Source: an uncultured Mediterraneibacter sp.
GTDB lineage: Bacteria; Bacillota; Clostridia; Lachnospirales; Lachnospiraceae
Length of the DNA: 61,090 nt
Assembly (NCBI GenBank): GCA_944376685.1
Contig: CALWDN010000003.1
Span: forward strand, 1 to 61,090
Reading direction: 5' to 3'
The notes under the pieces were generated by a model that saw only the letters and a program-made list of their open reading frames with translations, made no database searches and was not told the origin of the DNA. Positions 26,094 through 35,264 of this stretch are shown here, piece after piece. The stretch's first letter is position 1. Each line of letters opens with the position of its first letter. The translations under genes were made by a program, and so were the position numbers.

Positions 26094-29000
26094 TTATTCT
26101 CCGTACAGCATACCGAATGTCTTCAGACTTGCCATAAAATCCCTGATAAACGCTGTCAGTTCTTCCTCATTCTCCGGCATCTGCTGCCTGCAGCTGCTCC
26201 GCATCATCTCCACATACTCCAATTTAAACATTTCTTTCATCCTGGCAATCGATGTCTGAATCTCCGACGCAGCCTCATCTTTTCTCGCATTACTTACTCT
26301 CACCGCTGCTTCCCGGTCTGCGTCCGGCAGCTCGAAGAATGTATGAAATCCCTGATATAACGGGGCAAATCCGCCGTAAGGTTTGGACGAAGGGATACTC
26401 AATATAATCTCATTTTTAAGCCCGAATTCATCTTCCTGCTGATAAAGCACTTTTGCTCTTCCCTGGAATGTGATCACTCCTGTCATCAATGCGTCAAAAT
26501 ACTGCTGACGGATCTCCCTGTAACGCGCTTCATTATTTGCCTGTTCTTTTTTCTGGCTCTGAAGTCTTGCTGCTGAACTTTCCAGCTCCTGTCTCAGACT
26601 CTTGAGCTTTTCTTTCTTCTCTAGCTCTTCCGTGATAATTTTCATATCTTCAGCCGAGGCAAGCACATGATCCTTACGTACGGTTTCTTCCTGCCCTGGC
26701 ATACCGTCATTTGGAATATTAATAATTCTCTCCGGTTTCATATTGGCATAGGCGATACCTAACCGCTTTATAAGTTCCGTTATTTCTTTTTCATCACCTT
26801 TTTCCAGTGCGTCTTCTGCTGCTGTAACCACTTCATCTGCTGACGGGGTCACAATGAGCTGATACTCCTGATCTACTTCCGGATTCTGGCGTATGATCCC
26901 CTGCTCCAGTGCATTTTTGTATTTAATTTCCTGCTCTTTCTGATCTTCCGTTTTATTAGATATTTTACTGAACGGAACGAGATTTGGAAGTTTTCTCCAG
27001 TCCCGTGGATCTCTTCCTGTATGTTCGTATATATGTTTTCCGGCATTTTTATCTCTTTTATAATTTTCAAAATAGCTTTCAATACCGTTATAGGCATACA
27101 TTGGCACACCACATGTACACCGAAGCAGGAAGATACGATCAGCCAGCTTGCTCTTGATCTGCTCCAGTTCAGGACTTACCAACACCATCTTCTGAGCTGC
27201 CGCACTGATCGCCGCCGCATTGTCCGGCACACAGCAGTATCCAAGAGGGGACGCATTCGCTATCTGATAGGTCGGTTCCTTCCAGAACAGCGGTGTTGCC
27301 TTAGCATCCAGCGGTTTTAATATTTGCGCAAAAACTGTATTCGTCAGTGCTCCCGCATTTTCAGTATTGAAACGAATTTGCAGATAGTCCGTCAGGGTCT
27401 TCTGCGTATAGCCGCCAAATTTATGGACCAGATAAGTCGATACACTTTTCGCGATTTTTTTCTCATCCCCTCTGTTCCATACACCATTGTTTCTGAAAAA
27501 GAAGGAATGGAACGCGCTCATCTCCTGATCCAGTTTCATACTTGTTACAGTCTTATCGAGGGACACCTGCATATCCTCAACCGTCATCAGAGGGATAATA
27601 AATGGATCTGCGACTGCATCTCTGGAGCTTCTATTGGTCAGCGTCTGATAATTCTCATGGAACGTCTCTTCCAGATTTCGGGTTACACGGGCATACACAT
27701 TAAAACAATCCTCCGCAAGTTGTTCGAACTGCGGAATCATCTTCAGCAACATGGTCTCCATCTTCTCCAGCATTTTAATCCTGCTGTCGTCCGAGTAATA
27801 CCTCTGTACCCGCGCCATAAACTCACTAAACAGTCTTCTTCTGCTCTGCCCGAATCCCGGATGCAGAAATTTTCTTCTTGCCTGTTTCACCTCTTCACAG
27901 CGAAGATCCATATTTTTCACATAGTTTCCATGTTCTTCTTTTGTCTGGTCTAAAACACCGCGGAGCAAAGCCACCAGATTCTTGCGGGCGCTTCCATTCA
28001 GCGCGGTCGCCGCATAGGCCGGTCCGCATGCCGGATTACTGACCAGCGCCGAAAGCGCATGATAGACTCTGCAGACTTTTGATACGCTTGTCGTATCTCC
28101 GCTGATCTCCTCCCATGCCCAGGGCTTTGTGAGAGCCTGTACATTTACTTCTATCTTATTAACCATATCCTCCTGCATTTTCTCATACGGCCGCACGATC
28201 GTTTCTGGCAGGATAAATTGTCCCTGCATCCCCTGATCTTCTTCAGACATAGTCCTAAATAGACTATGATCCAGCTGGATTAATGGCAGCTGACAGCTGG
28301 TCTTCTCAAGAACGCTCTTCTGAAGCTGCTGATATGTGAGGCCATTATCCTGCGCAATCGCGGCAATATCACCATCTGTCGGAAGTTTACCGCCGATCTT
28401 TGCCATTTCCTCAAACAACTTGCTGGACAGGTAGGTTGTGATCTCCCGCATAGGTACGACAGCGTTTGATGCACCAAGAAGGCAGTATGTATAATTTGCA
28501 CCATGATCCTTATTAACCATTCCCATTGCCTTAAAATAATTGGAAATATGCGAATTCATTGTGATACTGTTTTTCACCACAAACTGCATGATAAAATCAC
28601 TGACTACATTCATGGCATAATCATATCCCTGTTCCAATGCAGCGCCGGATGTTGTTGCCGCTGATACCAGATGGCAGATCTTGACCGGCGGGTCTATAAC
28701 GTTCTGAATCTGGAATCCCATATACTGCTGATCCCAGTTTCCGCCATTATTCTCAAAATTCATACAGTAATCCAGCTCTTTCATGGCTGCAAAACCGTTT
28801 GCCTTGATATATTCCGATATCGCAGGATTCGCACTGATCGTCGATTTACTCAAATTCACATCCGGAAGAAAGAAATATCCTAATGTAAGAGCATGTCCCC
28901 ATTCTCCTGAATTTCTCAATGCCTGCTGTACAAGATAACATACGTCAAGGAATGTGCCGGATCCTGTCCCGCCGCCCATACCGGTAAAAATGTGGATATT

Positions 29001-29546
29001 AACGTCGCTTCCGCCTGGAAGTCCCATTTTCGCCTCGCGGATCAGCTGCTCGATCTTTGCTACAAAAGCTGCCGATTTCTGGATCAGCAACAGACGTCCG
29101 ATCTGACGCACGCCGCCCGCCCCGGCATCCGCTGACAGAATCTTTAAGCCGGTTTCTCCCGTTTCCCGGTTAGCAATCTTCAGCCATTTAAATTCCGAAT
29201 GAGTTGCCAGCTCTTCTGTATCTGCAATAAGCGCGCTGATCGCCGCAGTGGAAATATCAAAAAATTCTGTTGTCTCGTCAAGTGAATGGATCTTGCCGTC
29301 TGCTGCCAGTGAATTTTTATCCGTATCAACTGCAAGGAATTTAATGTGGCTGTATACAGGGATATCTGCAGCCGGATCATCCGGCTGCAGACGTGCATAC
29401 ACCTGTCTCTTCAGGTTGCGCAGACAATCTACTCCCGTCCCGCCAAGCCCGATAGCGATCGTGGCGCAGGACGCCTGTTCATCCATCTGACGCTCACCGA
29501 TCACGCCTCCTCCTGTACTCAACAATAAATCTCGATAGGTACTCAT
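26094..29546 (-). CDS. Giant tubulin/FtsZ-like GTPase-domain protein
   Basis: 1150 residues. The N-terminal ~330 residues have the tubulin-like GTP-binding layout: IAIGLGGTGVDCLRNLKR (30-47), FLAVDTDKNSL (70-80), GVRQIGR and the tubulin signature MGGGTGSGTF (190-199, loop GGGTGSG). This matches the family often named tubulin-like (Tubulin_2). The remaining 800 residues contain long helices, a region with two Cys (RCTCGVP, around 815), and a coiled coil near 960-1020. No membrane segment. Likely a nucleotide-driven filament or assembly platform in the cytoplasm. Start at ATG 29546, with AAAGGAGGAGAAGAAAT. The 5' end is almost identical in DNA to that of the next gene upstream. Confidence 0.88.
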   Translation of the reverse strand: MSTYRDLLLSTGGGVIGERQMDEQASCATIAIGLGGTGVDCLRNLKRQVYARLQPDDPAADIPVYSHIKFLAVDTDKNSLAADGKIHSLDETTEFFDISTAAISALIADTEELATHSEFKWLKIANRETGETGLKILSADAGAGGVRQIGRLLLIQKSAAFVAKIEQLIREAKMGLPGGSDVNIHIFTGMGGGTGSGTFLDVCYLVQQALRNSGEWGHALTLGYFFLPDVNLSKSTISANPAISEYIKANGFAAMKELDYCMNFENNGGNWDQQYMGFQIQNVIDPPVKICHLVSAATTSGAALEQGYDYAMNVVSDFIMQFVVKNSITMNSHISNYFKAMGMVNKDHGANYTYCLLGASNAVVPMREITTYLSSKLFEEMAKIGGKLPTDGDIAAIAQDNGLTYQQLQKSVLEKTSCQLPLIQLDHSLFRTMSEEDQGMQGQFILPETIVRPYEKMQEDMVNKIEVNVQALTKPWAWEEISGDTTSVSKVCRVYHALSALVSNPACGPAYAATALNGSARKNLVALLRGVLDQTKEEHGNYVKNMDLRCEEVKQARRKFLHPGFGQSRRRLFSEFMARVQRYYSDDSRIKMLEKMETMLLKMIPQFEQLAEDCFNVYARVTRNLEETFHENYQTLTNRSSRDAVADPFIIPLMTVEDMQVSLDKTVTSMKLDQEMSAFHSFFFRNNGVWNRGDEKKIAKSVSTYLVHKFGGYTQKTLTDYLQIRFNTENAGALTNTVFAQILKPLDAKATPLFWKEPTYQIANASPLGYCCVPDNAAAISAAAQKMVLVSPELEQIKSKLADRIFLLRCTCGVPMYAYNGIESYFENYKRDKNAGKHIYEHTGRDPRDWRKLPNLVPFSKISNKTEDQKEQEIKYKNALEQGIIRQNPEVDQEYQLIVTPSADEVVTAAEDALEKGDEKEITELIKRLGIAYANMKPERIINIPNDGMPGQEETVRKDHVLASAEDMKIITEELEKKEKLKSLRQELESSAARLQSQKKEQANNEARYREIRQQYFDALMTGVITFQGRAKVLYQQEDEFGLKNEIILSIPSSKPYGGFAPLYQGFHTFFELPDADREAAVRVSNARKDEAASEIQTSIARMKEMFKLEYVEMMRSSCRQQMPENEEELTAFIRDFMASLKTFGMLYGE

Positions 29547-29561
29547 ATTTCTTCTCCTCCT

Positions 29562-32500
29562 TTAGATATGATTTTTCCTGTAATTTCTTATATAATCTTT
29601 TATCCCTTGTCTTAACAATTCAGGATTTCCACTTGTCTCCAATTCCTTTCTTATAATCTGAATATATGCCGGTGAAGCCATTACATAATCCTTACTGACA
29701 ACTTCTTTATATCCCCAGCTACCATCATTCGGAATAATATATATCTTATCTGAATCGGGATTTTCAGATAGTTCTTCTACCTTTCTTAATATTTCTTCCA
29801 GCTTCTCCAGATTTTTTTCCTTCACTGCTCGCTTTGCCGCAGACACCAGCTCGTCTATCGGCGGTTTTACAACAATCTGATATTCAAATTCGTTCTCCGG
29901 ATCCTGGCGGATTATCCCCTGTTTTACAGCTTCTTCATACAAAAATTCAAGTTCTTTTTCTCTGCCTGTTTTCTCCTGTATCATGCTGAACGGAACCAGA
30001 TCCGGCAGTTTTCTCCAGTCTCTTGGATCTTCTTTTGTACACTCATATAAATGTTTGCCGACACTCTTATCTTTCCTGTATATTTCCAGATATTCTCTAG
30101 TTCCAGCATAAGCATACATTGGAATACCCATAGTACATCTCACAATAGAAATACGGTCAGCTATTTTACTTGTAACAGTCAGAAGTTCTGGACTTACCAG
30201 CTCCAATTTCTTAGTTGCAGCACTGATTACCGCCGCATTATCCGGCACATAGCAGTATCCATGTGGGGAAGCATTCTCTATCTGATAGGTCGGTTCCTTC
30301 CAGAACAGCAGCGTTGCCTTAGCATCCAGCGGTCTTAATATTTCCTCGTAAACTTTATTCGTCAGTTCTCCCGCATTTCCAGTATTGAAACGGATCTTCA
30401 GATAATCCGTCAGGGTCTTCTGCGTATAGCCGTCAAATTTACGGACCAGATACGTCGATACACTTTTCGCGATCTTTTTCTCATCCCCGCTGTTCCATAT
30501 ACCATTGTTTCTGAAAAAGAAAGAATGGAACGCGCTTTTCTCCTGATCCAATTTCATATTCGTCACAGTCTTATCTAGGGGCTCCTTCATATCCTCAACT
30601 GTCACAATTGGGATAACAAATGGATCGACATCTATCCTGCTTGAAGTTTTGCCAGTCAGCATCTGATAATTTTCATGAAATGTCTCTGTTAAATCCTGTG
30701 TCGTCTGGGCATATACATTAAAGCAATCCGCTGCAAGCTGCTCAAACTGCGGGATCATCCTCAGCAGCATCCCTTCCATCTTCTCCAGCATTTTAATCCT
30801 GCTGTCGTCCGAGAAATATCTCTGCACCCGTACCATAAACTCGCCAAACAGTTTTTTCTGCTCTGTAAAGGCCTGGGATGTAAGAATCTGGTTCTTGCCT
30901 GCTTCACCTCTTCACAGCGATTATCCATATTTTTCGCATAATTACCATGCTCTTCTTTCGCCTGATCTAAAACACCACGGAGCAGAGCCACCAGATTCTT
31001 ATGCGCGCTCCCATTCAGCGCGGTCGCTGCATAGGCCGGCCCGCATAACGGATTACTAACCAGCGCTGAAAGCGCATGATAGACTCTGCAGACTTTTGAT
31101 TCACTTGTCGCATCTTTTCCTACTGCATCCCATGTCCAGGGCTTTGTAAGAGCCTGCGCATTTGCTTCTATTCTATTGACCATGTCCTCCTGCATTTTTT
31201 CATACGGCCGCACGATCATTTCTGGCAGGATAAGCGCCCCCTTCATATCCAAATCCTCTTCGGACATATTCCTGAATAATCTATAATCCAACAAGATCAA
31301 TGGCATCTGGCAACTGGTTCTTTCAAGAACGCTCTTCTGAAGCTGCTGATAAGTCAGCCCGTTGCCTTGTGCAATCGCAGCAATATCATCATCTGTTGGA
31401 AGTTCTCTTCCAATCTTTGCCATCTCTTCAAACAACTTACTGGACAGGTATGTTGTAATCTCCCGCATGGGTACGACAGCATTAGATACCCCAAGAAGCC
31501 CATATGTATAATTTGCGCCGTGTTTTTTATCGATTGCTAACATGCTTCTCATCACGACTACCGCATGCCTTCTCAGTGAGATTCGGTTTTTTATTACAGA
31601 CTGCATGATAAAATCACTGACTACATTCATAGCATAATCATAGCCATTTTCAATGGTACTGCCGTACGCTGCTTCAGCCGATATAAGATAGCACACTTTG
31701 ACTGGCGGTTCTATGACATTCTGAATTCGAACCCCCATATACTGCTGATCCCAGCTTCCGCCATTATTCTCAAAATTCATGCAGTAATCCAGCTCTTTCA
31801 TTGCCGCAAAACCATTCGCTTTGATATATTCTGATATCACAGGATTCGCACTGATTGCCGGTTTACTCAAATTCACATCCGGAAGGAAGAAATATCCCAA
31901 TGTAAGAGCCTTCCCCCACTCTCCAATATTTTTCAATGCCTGCTGTACAAGATAGCACACATCAAGAAAAGCACCTGAACCAGTTGCCCCACACATTCCA
32001 GTAAAAATGTGGATATTAATATCACTGTCTTCTGGGAGCCCCTCCTTTGCTTCAGTAATCAGCCGTTCAATCTTTTCCAAAAAAGCTGCTGATTTCCGAA
32101 TCAACAACAGGCGTCCAATCTGCCTGATTCCATAAGTGCTAAAGATATTATAATCTGCTGTGAGAATCTTTAACCCGGGTTCACCATTTTCCCGGTTAGC
32201 AGTCTTCAGCCATTTGAATTCCGGATGAGTTGCCAGTGCTTCTGTATCTGCAATAAGCGGACCTATCGCTGCAATGGAGATATCAAAAAATTCTGTTGCC
32301 TCGTCAAGTGAATGGATCTTCCCGTCTGCTGCCAGTGAATTTTTATCCGTATCAACTGCAAGGAATTTAATATGGCTGTATACAGGGATATCCGCATCCG
32401 GATCATCCGGCTGCAGACGCGCATACACCTGCCGCTTCAGGTTGCGCAAACAGTCTACTCCCGTCCCGCCAAGTCCGATAGCGATCGTGGCGCAGGACGC

Positions 32501-32572
32501 CTGTTCATCCATCTGACGCTCACCGATCACGCCTCCTCCTGTGCTCAATAATAAATCTCGATAGGTACTCAT
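29562..32572 (-). pseudogene. Second tubulin-like gene, interrupted by a -1 frameshift (recoded or decaying)
   Basis: A paralogue of the neighbouring 1150-residue protein encoded in two overlapping frames: 32572 to a stop at 30761, and 30851 to 29562. The 0 frame aligns with the paralogue up to QSRKN and then loses similarity; moving back one base at 30857-30851 (AAAAAAC) resumes it exactly, giving about 1003 residues. The start is taken at MSTYRDLL (32572), matching the paralogue; an ATG at 32587 adjoins the VWA stop. The GTP loop reads MCGATGSGAF where the paralogue has MGGGTGSGTF, and the last ~140 residues of the paralogue are missing. It could be a dying duplicate, a non-hydrolysing partner, or a recoded gene. 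Confidence 0.8.
30851..30857 (-). promoter_or_regulatory. A AAA AAC slippery heptamer at the frameshift
   Basis: In the 0 frame the codons are AGA AAA AAC, so the heptamer A AAA AAC is placed exactly as X XXY YYZ. A -1 slip at it would join the two frames at the position where the paralogue aligns. The paralogue has AGAAGAAGA here and no run. No strong stimulating stem-loop or well-placed internal Shine-Dalgarno was visible, so recoding is possible but unproven. Confidence 0.6.
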
Positions 32573-32587
32573 TCCTGCTTTCTCCAT

Positions 32588-34594
32588 TTAGAAAAACTGG
32601 TTATATAAAATACTCTTAAATGTAACAGTAAGCCCTTTATCCATATTCTGATTCGGAGAAATTCTTACTTCACTGCCGCTTCCTTCAATCTTGATCTTTT
32701 TCACCGGTCCTGCGGTAATATTGCTGTAAACCGGTTTTTTACTGCGGAAATAGACATTTTTATCTTTTCCGCCCGCCTGGAACTTACAGCCTTTTGGGAA
32801 TCCCGTTCCTGCAACAAAACTTTCAAGCTGTACACTTCCTCTGCCTGGTGTTAACGAAACAGGCTGAATGTATGCACCACTGTTATTGTCATATTTTTCT
32901 ACCGTAATTGTCCCCATAAACGGAATGAATTTTTTCTTATAAATGATGATCCCCAATATTATCAGAACAAGCAGACCGCCAACGACAACCGCAATGGCCA
33001 TCACTAAACCGATATTAGTTGAGGTAATCAGAACATCATAAGTACATGAACCGCCATGGGGATCTGTCGCCCGGATTGTAAAAGAACCTTTTGGAATACT
33101 AAATCCGTCAACTTTCAGTACACTGCCATTTAGTTCATATTCATCATCATTAAATGCCGAGGATTCAATTGTAAATGTTAATTCTTCATTATCCGGATCC
33201 GTTGCTGTTCCCTTAAGATCCAGTTCCGCTGTCCCGCCAATAAACGGCCAGAGATTTGCGTGTGCTGAAGGTGTTTCTTCCGGAGCAACCGGGACCTGGT
33301 TATCAACATTCATCTCATAGGATTCATCCGATGATGCCGACATCTCTCCGTTAGAGACTGTAACAGAAGCATAATACGTTCCTTCTTCAGGGATCTTATA
33401 TTTGCAGACAAATCCATCTTCACCCAATTCCATCTCTGTTTCTGTCACTTCATCATTATGGGTAACACTAACAACTCCTTTAAATTCTTTATATTTGGAC
33501 ATATCATCTATAACACCGGTCATGTCCCGGATCTTTGCTGTAAATGTTACATCTTTCCCAATCGTATATGAATCGGTCGGGTCGATAGATGTTTCAATCT
33601 CAAATACTGAGTTATACAATAATTTAAAAGTAATATCTGCTCCCGGGTCACCATAAACAACTGCTTTCCATGGTCCGCCGACAGGTTTCAGGATTTTCAC
33701 CAGCGTAAAATTCTTCCCCTGCATAGCCATTGGTTGCAATTCCGCCTCAGTATATGTATATCCTTCCGGGTTCACAACTTCATATGATGTAAATTCACCC
33801 TCGAGAATAATATTTATTTCTTCAATTCCTACATCTGGAACATCAAATATCCTTACTGCTTTTCCGTTTTCATCTATTTGCATCGGTGATGGCTCAGGAT
33901 CGGGATCTATACCAGCAAAAATCATTTTGTAATACATTTTCATTACATCTGACAAATCTTCAGAACTGGTAACCTCTGTAAATTCGCCGCCGGTTGCCGA
34001 AGCAATCTGCTGCATTTCCGATGCATCAGCACTTCCATCTGTGTTCAGACAGATGGTATAAATTTTATATCCTGCCTGTCTTGCCCGCTCAATAGCATCT
34101 GCCTTCTCCGCAAGAGAGTTCTCTTCTTCTTCCTCGCTGCCCATCTCTGTATTCCCGTCAGTCAGAAGAATGATTACTGCCGGCAGTTCTGCGTTTTTAT
34201 TATTATCAAGCATATCCACTGCGGTGCTAAGTCCGAGTCCGATATTTGTCCATCCCGGCGCTGATTCTGTGACCACCTTATCCGTAAAGCTATTCTTCTG
34301 GTCAACCCCTTCGACTGCCTGCATATCTTGTTTTTTTATAATTTCATCATTAAATGATACGCTTCCTAAATAATTTCCGGTCTGCGCAGCCAGGCCGTTA
34401 AAACTACGTATCGCTTCATAGCGGAGTTGTTCGGGATCTGTCGTATCCATAGATCCACTTTCATCCGTAACAAAAACCACGTTATACCGATTTCTCTGTT
34501 GTTCGTTTGTCGATGCGGATAATAACTGCCCCATACTGAATACCATCAGGAAAATCATTATTACTACTGCTATCCGCCGTCTCTTAGTGCCCAT
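32588..34594 (-). CDS. Membrane-anchored VWA-domain protein
   Basis: 668 residues. An N-terminal hydrophobic segment (about 8-27) acts as signal or anchor. A von Willebrand A domain follows with an intact MIDAS: DESGS (44-48), GWTNIG, and LLTDGN. Next come Ig/cadherin-like regions (one around TATDPDNEELTF, ending FTIRATDPHGG) and a C-terminal membrane helix near residue 535-557 (VMAIAVVVGGLLVLIILG) with a basic stop-transfer YKKK, then a cytoplasmic tail of about 100 residues. So the VWA and Ig domains face outside and the tail faces in. First gene of the operon; likely the sensor or surface adhesive part. Promoter TTGAAA-N17-TATAAT upstream. Confidence 0.87.
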   Translation of the reverse strand: MGTKRRRIAVVIMIFLMVFSMGQLLSASTNEQQRNRYNVVFVTDESGSMDTTDPEQLRYEAIRSFNGLAAQTGNYLGSVSFNDEIIKKQDMQAVEGVDQKNSFTDKVVTESAPGWTNIGLGLSTAVDMLDNNKNAELPAVIILLTDGNTEMGSEEEEENSLAEKADAIERARQAGYKIYTICLNTDGSADASEMQQIASATGGEFTEVTSSEDLSDVMKMYYKMIFAGIDPDPEPSPMQIDENGKAVRIFDVPDVGIEEINIILEGEFTSYEVVNPEGYTYTEAELQPMAMQGKNFTLVKILKPVGGPWKAVVYGDPGADITFKLLYNSVFEIETSIDPTDSYTIGKDVTFTAKIRDMTGVIDDMSKYKEFKGVVSVTHNDEVTETEMELGEDGFVCKYKIPEEGTYYASVTVSNGEMSASSDESYEMNVDNQVPVAPEETPSAHANLWPFIGGTAELDLKGTATDPDNEELTFTIESSAFNDDEYELNGSVLKVDGFSIPKGSFTIRATDPHGGSCTYDVLITSTNIGLVMAIAVVVGGLLVLIILGIIIYKKKFIPFMGTITVEKYDNNSGAYIQPVSLTPGRGSVQLESFVAGTGFPKGCKFQAGGKDKNVYFRSKKPVYSNITAGPVKKIKIEGSGSEVRISPNQNMDKGLTVTFKSILYNQFF

Positions 34595-34621
34595 ACTTTA
34601 CTCTATTTTCTCCTTTATATT

Positions 34622-34731
34622 ATTACCGTAACAAAGCGGTTTCTATCGCTAATTATACCGCTACAATTAGTTCTTTTCAATAATTATCGGTATTATAATC
34701 GTTAAATTTACCGTTTAAATTATCGTATAAT
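34622..34731 (+). promoter_or_regulatory. Divergent control region with repeated ACCG/CGGT motifs and XRE promoter
   Basis: The AT-rich region between the VWA and XRE genes holds five ACCG or CGGT cores (near 34625, 34637, 34657, 34688 and 34710), several in inverted pairs, which look like operators for an HTH protein. For the plus-strand gene, TATAAT at 34726-34731 is preceded, 18 bases away, by a weak TTAAAT. Confidence 0.6.
34652..34680 (-). promoter_or_regulatory. Promoter of the 22-kb operon
   Basis: On the minus strand TTGAAA (34680-34675), 17 bases, TATAAT (34657-34652), about 55 bases before the VWA start codon. ACCG/CGGT motifs overlap it. Confidence 0.7.
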
Positions 34732-34754
34732 TAAAATATATTGAGGTGTTTTCT

Positions 34755-35087
34755 ATGACAGATTCTTTTATCAGGGAACGAATTACGGAATTGAGAATTA
34801 AAAAAGGAGTTTCCGAATACAAAATGAGCACAGAACTGGGACATAGCAAAAGCTACATCCAGAGTATAACTTCTGGAAGATCTCTTCCTTCCCTCAGCGA
34901 GTTTTTATATATATGCGACTATCTTTCGGTAACACCAAAAGATTTTTTCGATCAGGATATCACTGAGCCACTGCTTCTTCGCCAGCTAATAAATTTATCC
35001 CAAAATATGTCTGACAAAGATTTGCTTGCTCTTATCAATATAGCCGATCGGCTAAATGAAAAACAAAAACTCATTGATATGAGATGA
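34755..35087 (+). CDS. XRE-family transcriptional regulator
   Basis: 110 residues with a Cro/CI-type helix-turn-helix (residues about 5-62: ERITELRIKKGVSEYKMST, then GHSKSYIQSITSGRSLPSL and FLYICDYLSVTPKDFF). A C-terminal helical tail may dimerise. ATG 34755 is preceded by GAGGTG; the longer frame from 34746 would use that site as start. Transcribed away from the VWA gene, so it probably controls the long operon and itself through the shared ACCG/CGGT motifs. Has its own terminator. Confidence 0.87.
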   Translation: MTDSFIRERITELRIKKGVSEYKMSTELGHSKSYIQSITSGRSLPSLSEFLYICDYLSVTPKDFFDQDITEPLLLRQLINLSQNMSDKDLLALINIADRLNEKQKLIDMR

Positions 35088-35105
35088 TTATAAAATACAA
35101 AAATT

Positions 35106-35142
35106 CACTATGCATAGATTCATTAGCATAGTGATTTTTTAT
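35106..35142 (+). terminator. Terminator after the XRE gene
   Basis: Nine-bp stem TCACTATGC (35106-35114) with its complement at 35127-35135, loop of 12, then a run of Ts. Confidence 0.85.
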
Positions 35143-35200
35143 ACAATCTGTCCCGACTCTCTACACACATAAAAATTTCTGTATATCATTATTTCTTTCA

Positions 35201-35229
35201 TTTACACACCTTCTTCTCACATGTATAAT
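35201..35229 (+). promoter_or_regulatory. Promoter of the HipA-like gene
   Basis: TTTACA (35201-35206), 17 bases, TATAAT (35224-35229), 36 bases before the proposed TTG start. Confidence 0.72.
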
Positions 35230-35264
35230 GTCTATAAACCACTCTGTGAAACGAGGTGACCCGA

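Noticed and set aside
12691..34594. Operon as a type VI or type VII secretion system, or a phage-tail-like device
   Set aside because: No sheath, spike, EccC-type ATPase, WXG100 or tail gene is present; the Sel1, VWA and GTPase content is different.
12691..34594. Operon as an actinobacterial-type conservon
   Set aside because: No roadblock protein or matching small GTPase order; the similarity is limited to the presence of a GTPase and a kinase-like protein.
34743..34757. GTG at 34746 as start of the XRE gene
   Set aside because: It lies in the GAGGTG ribosome site of the ATG at 34755.
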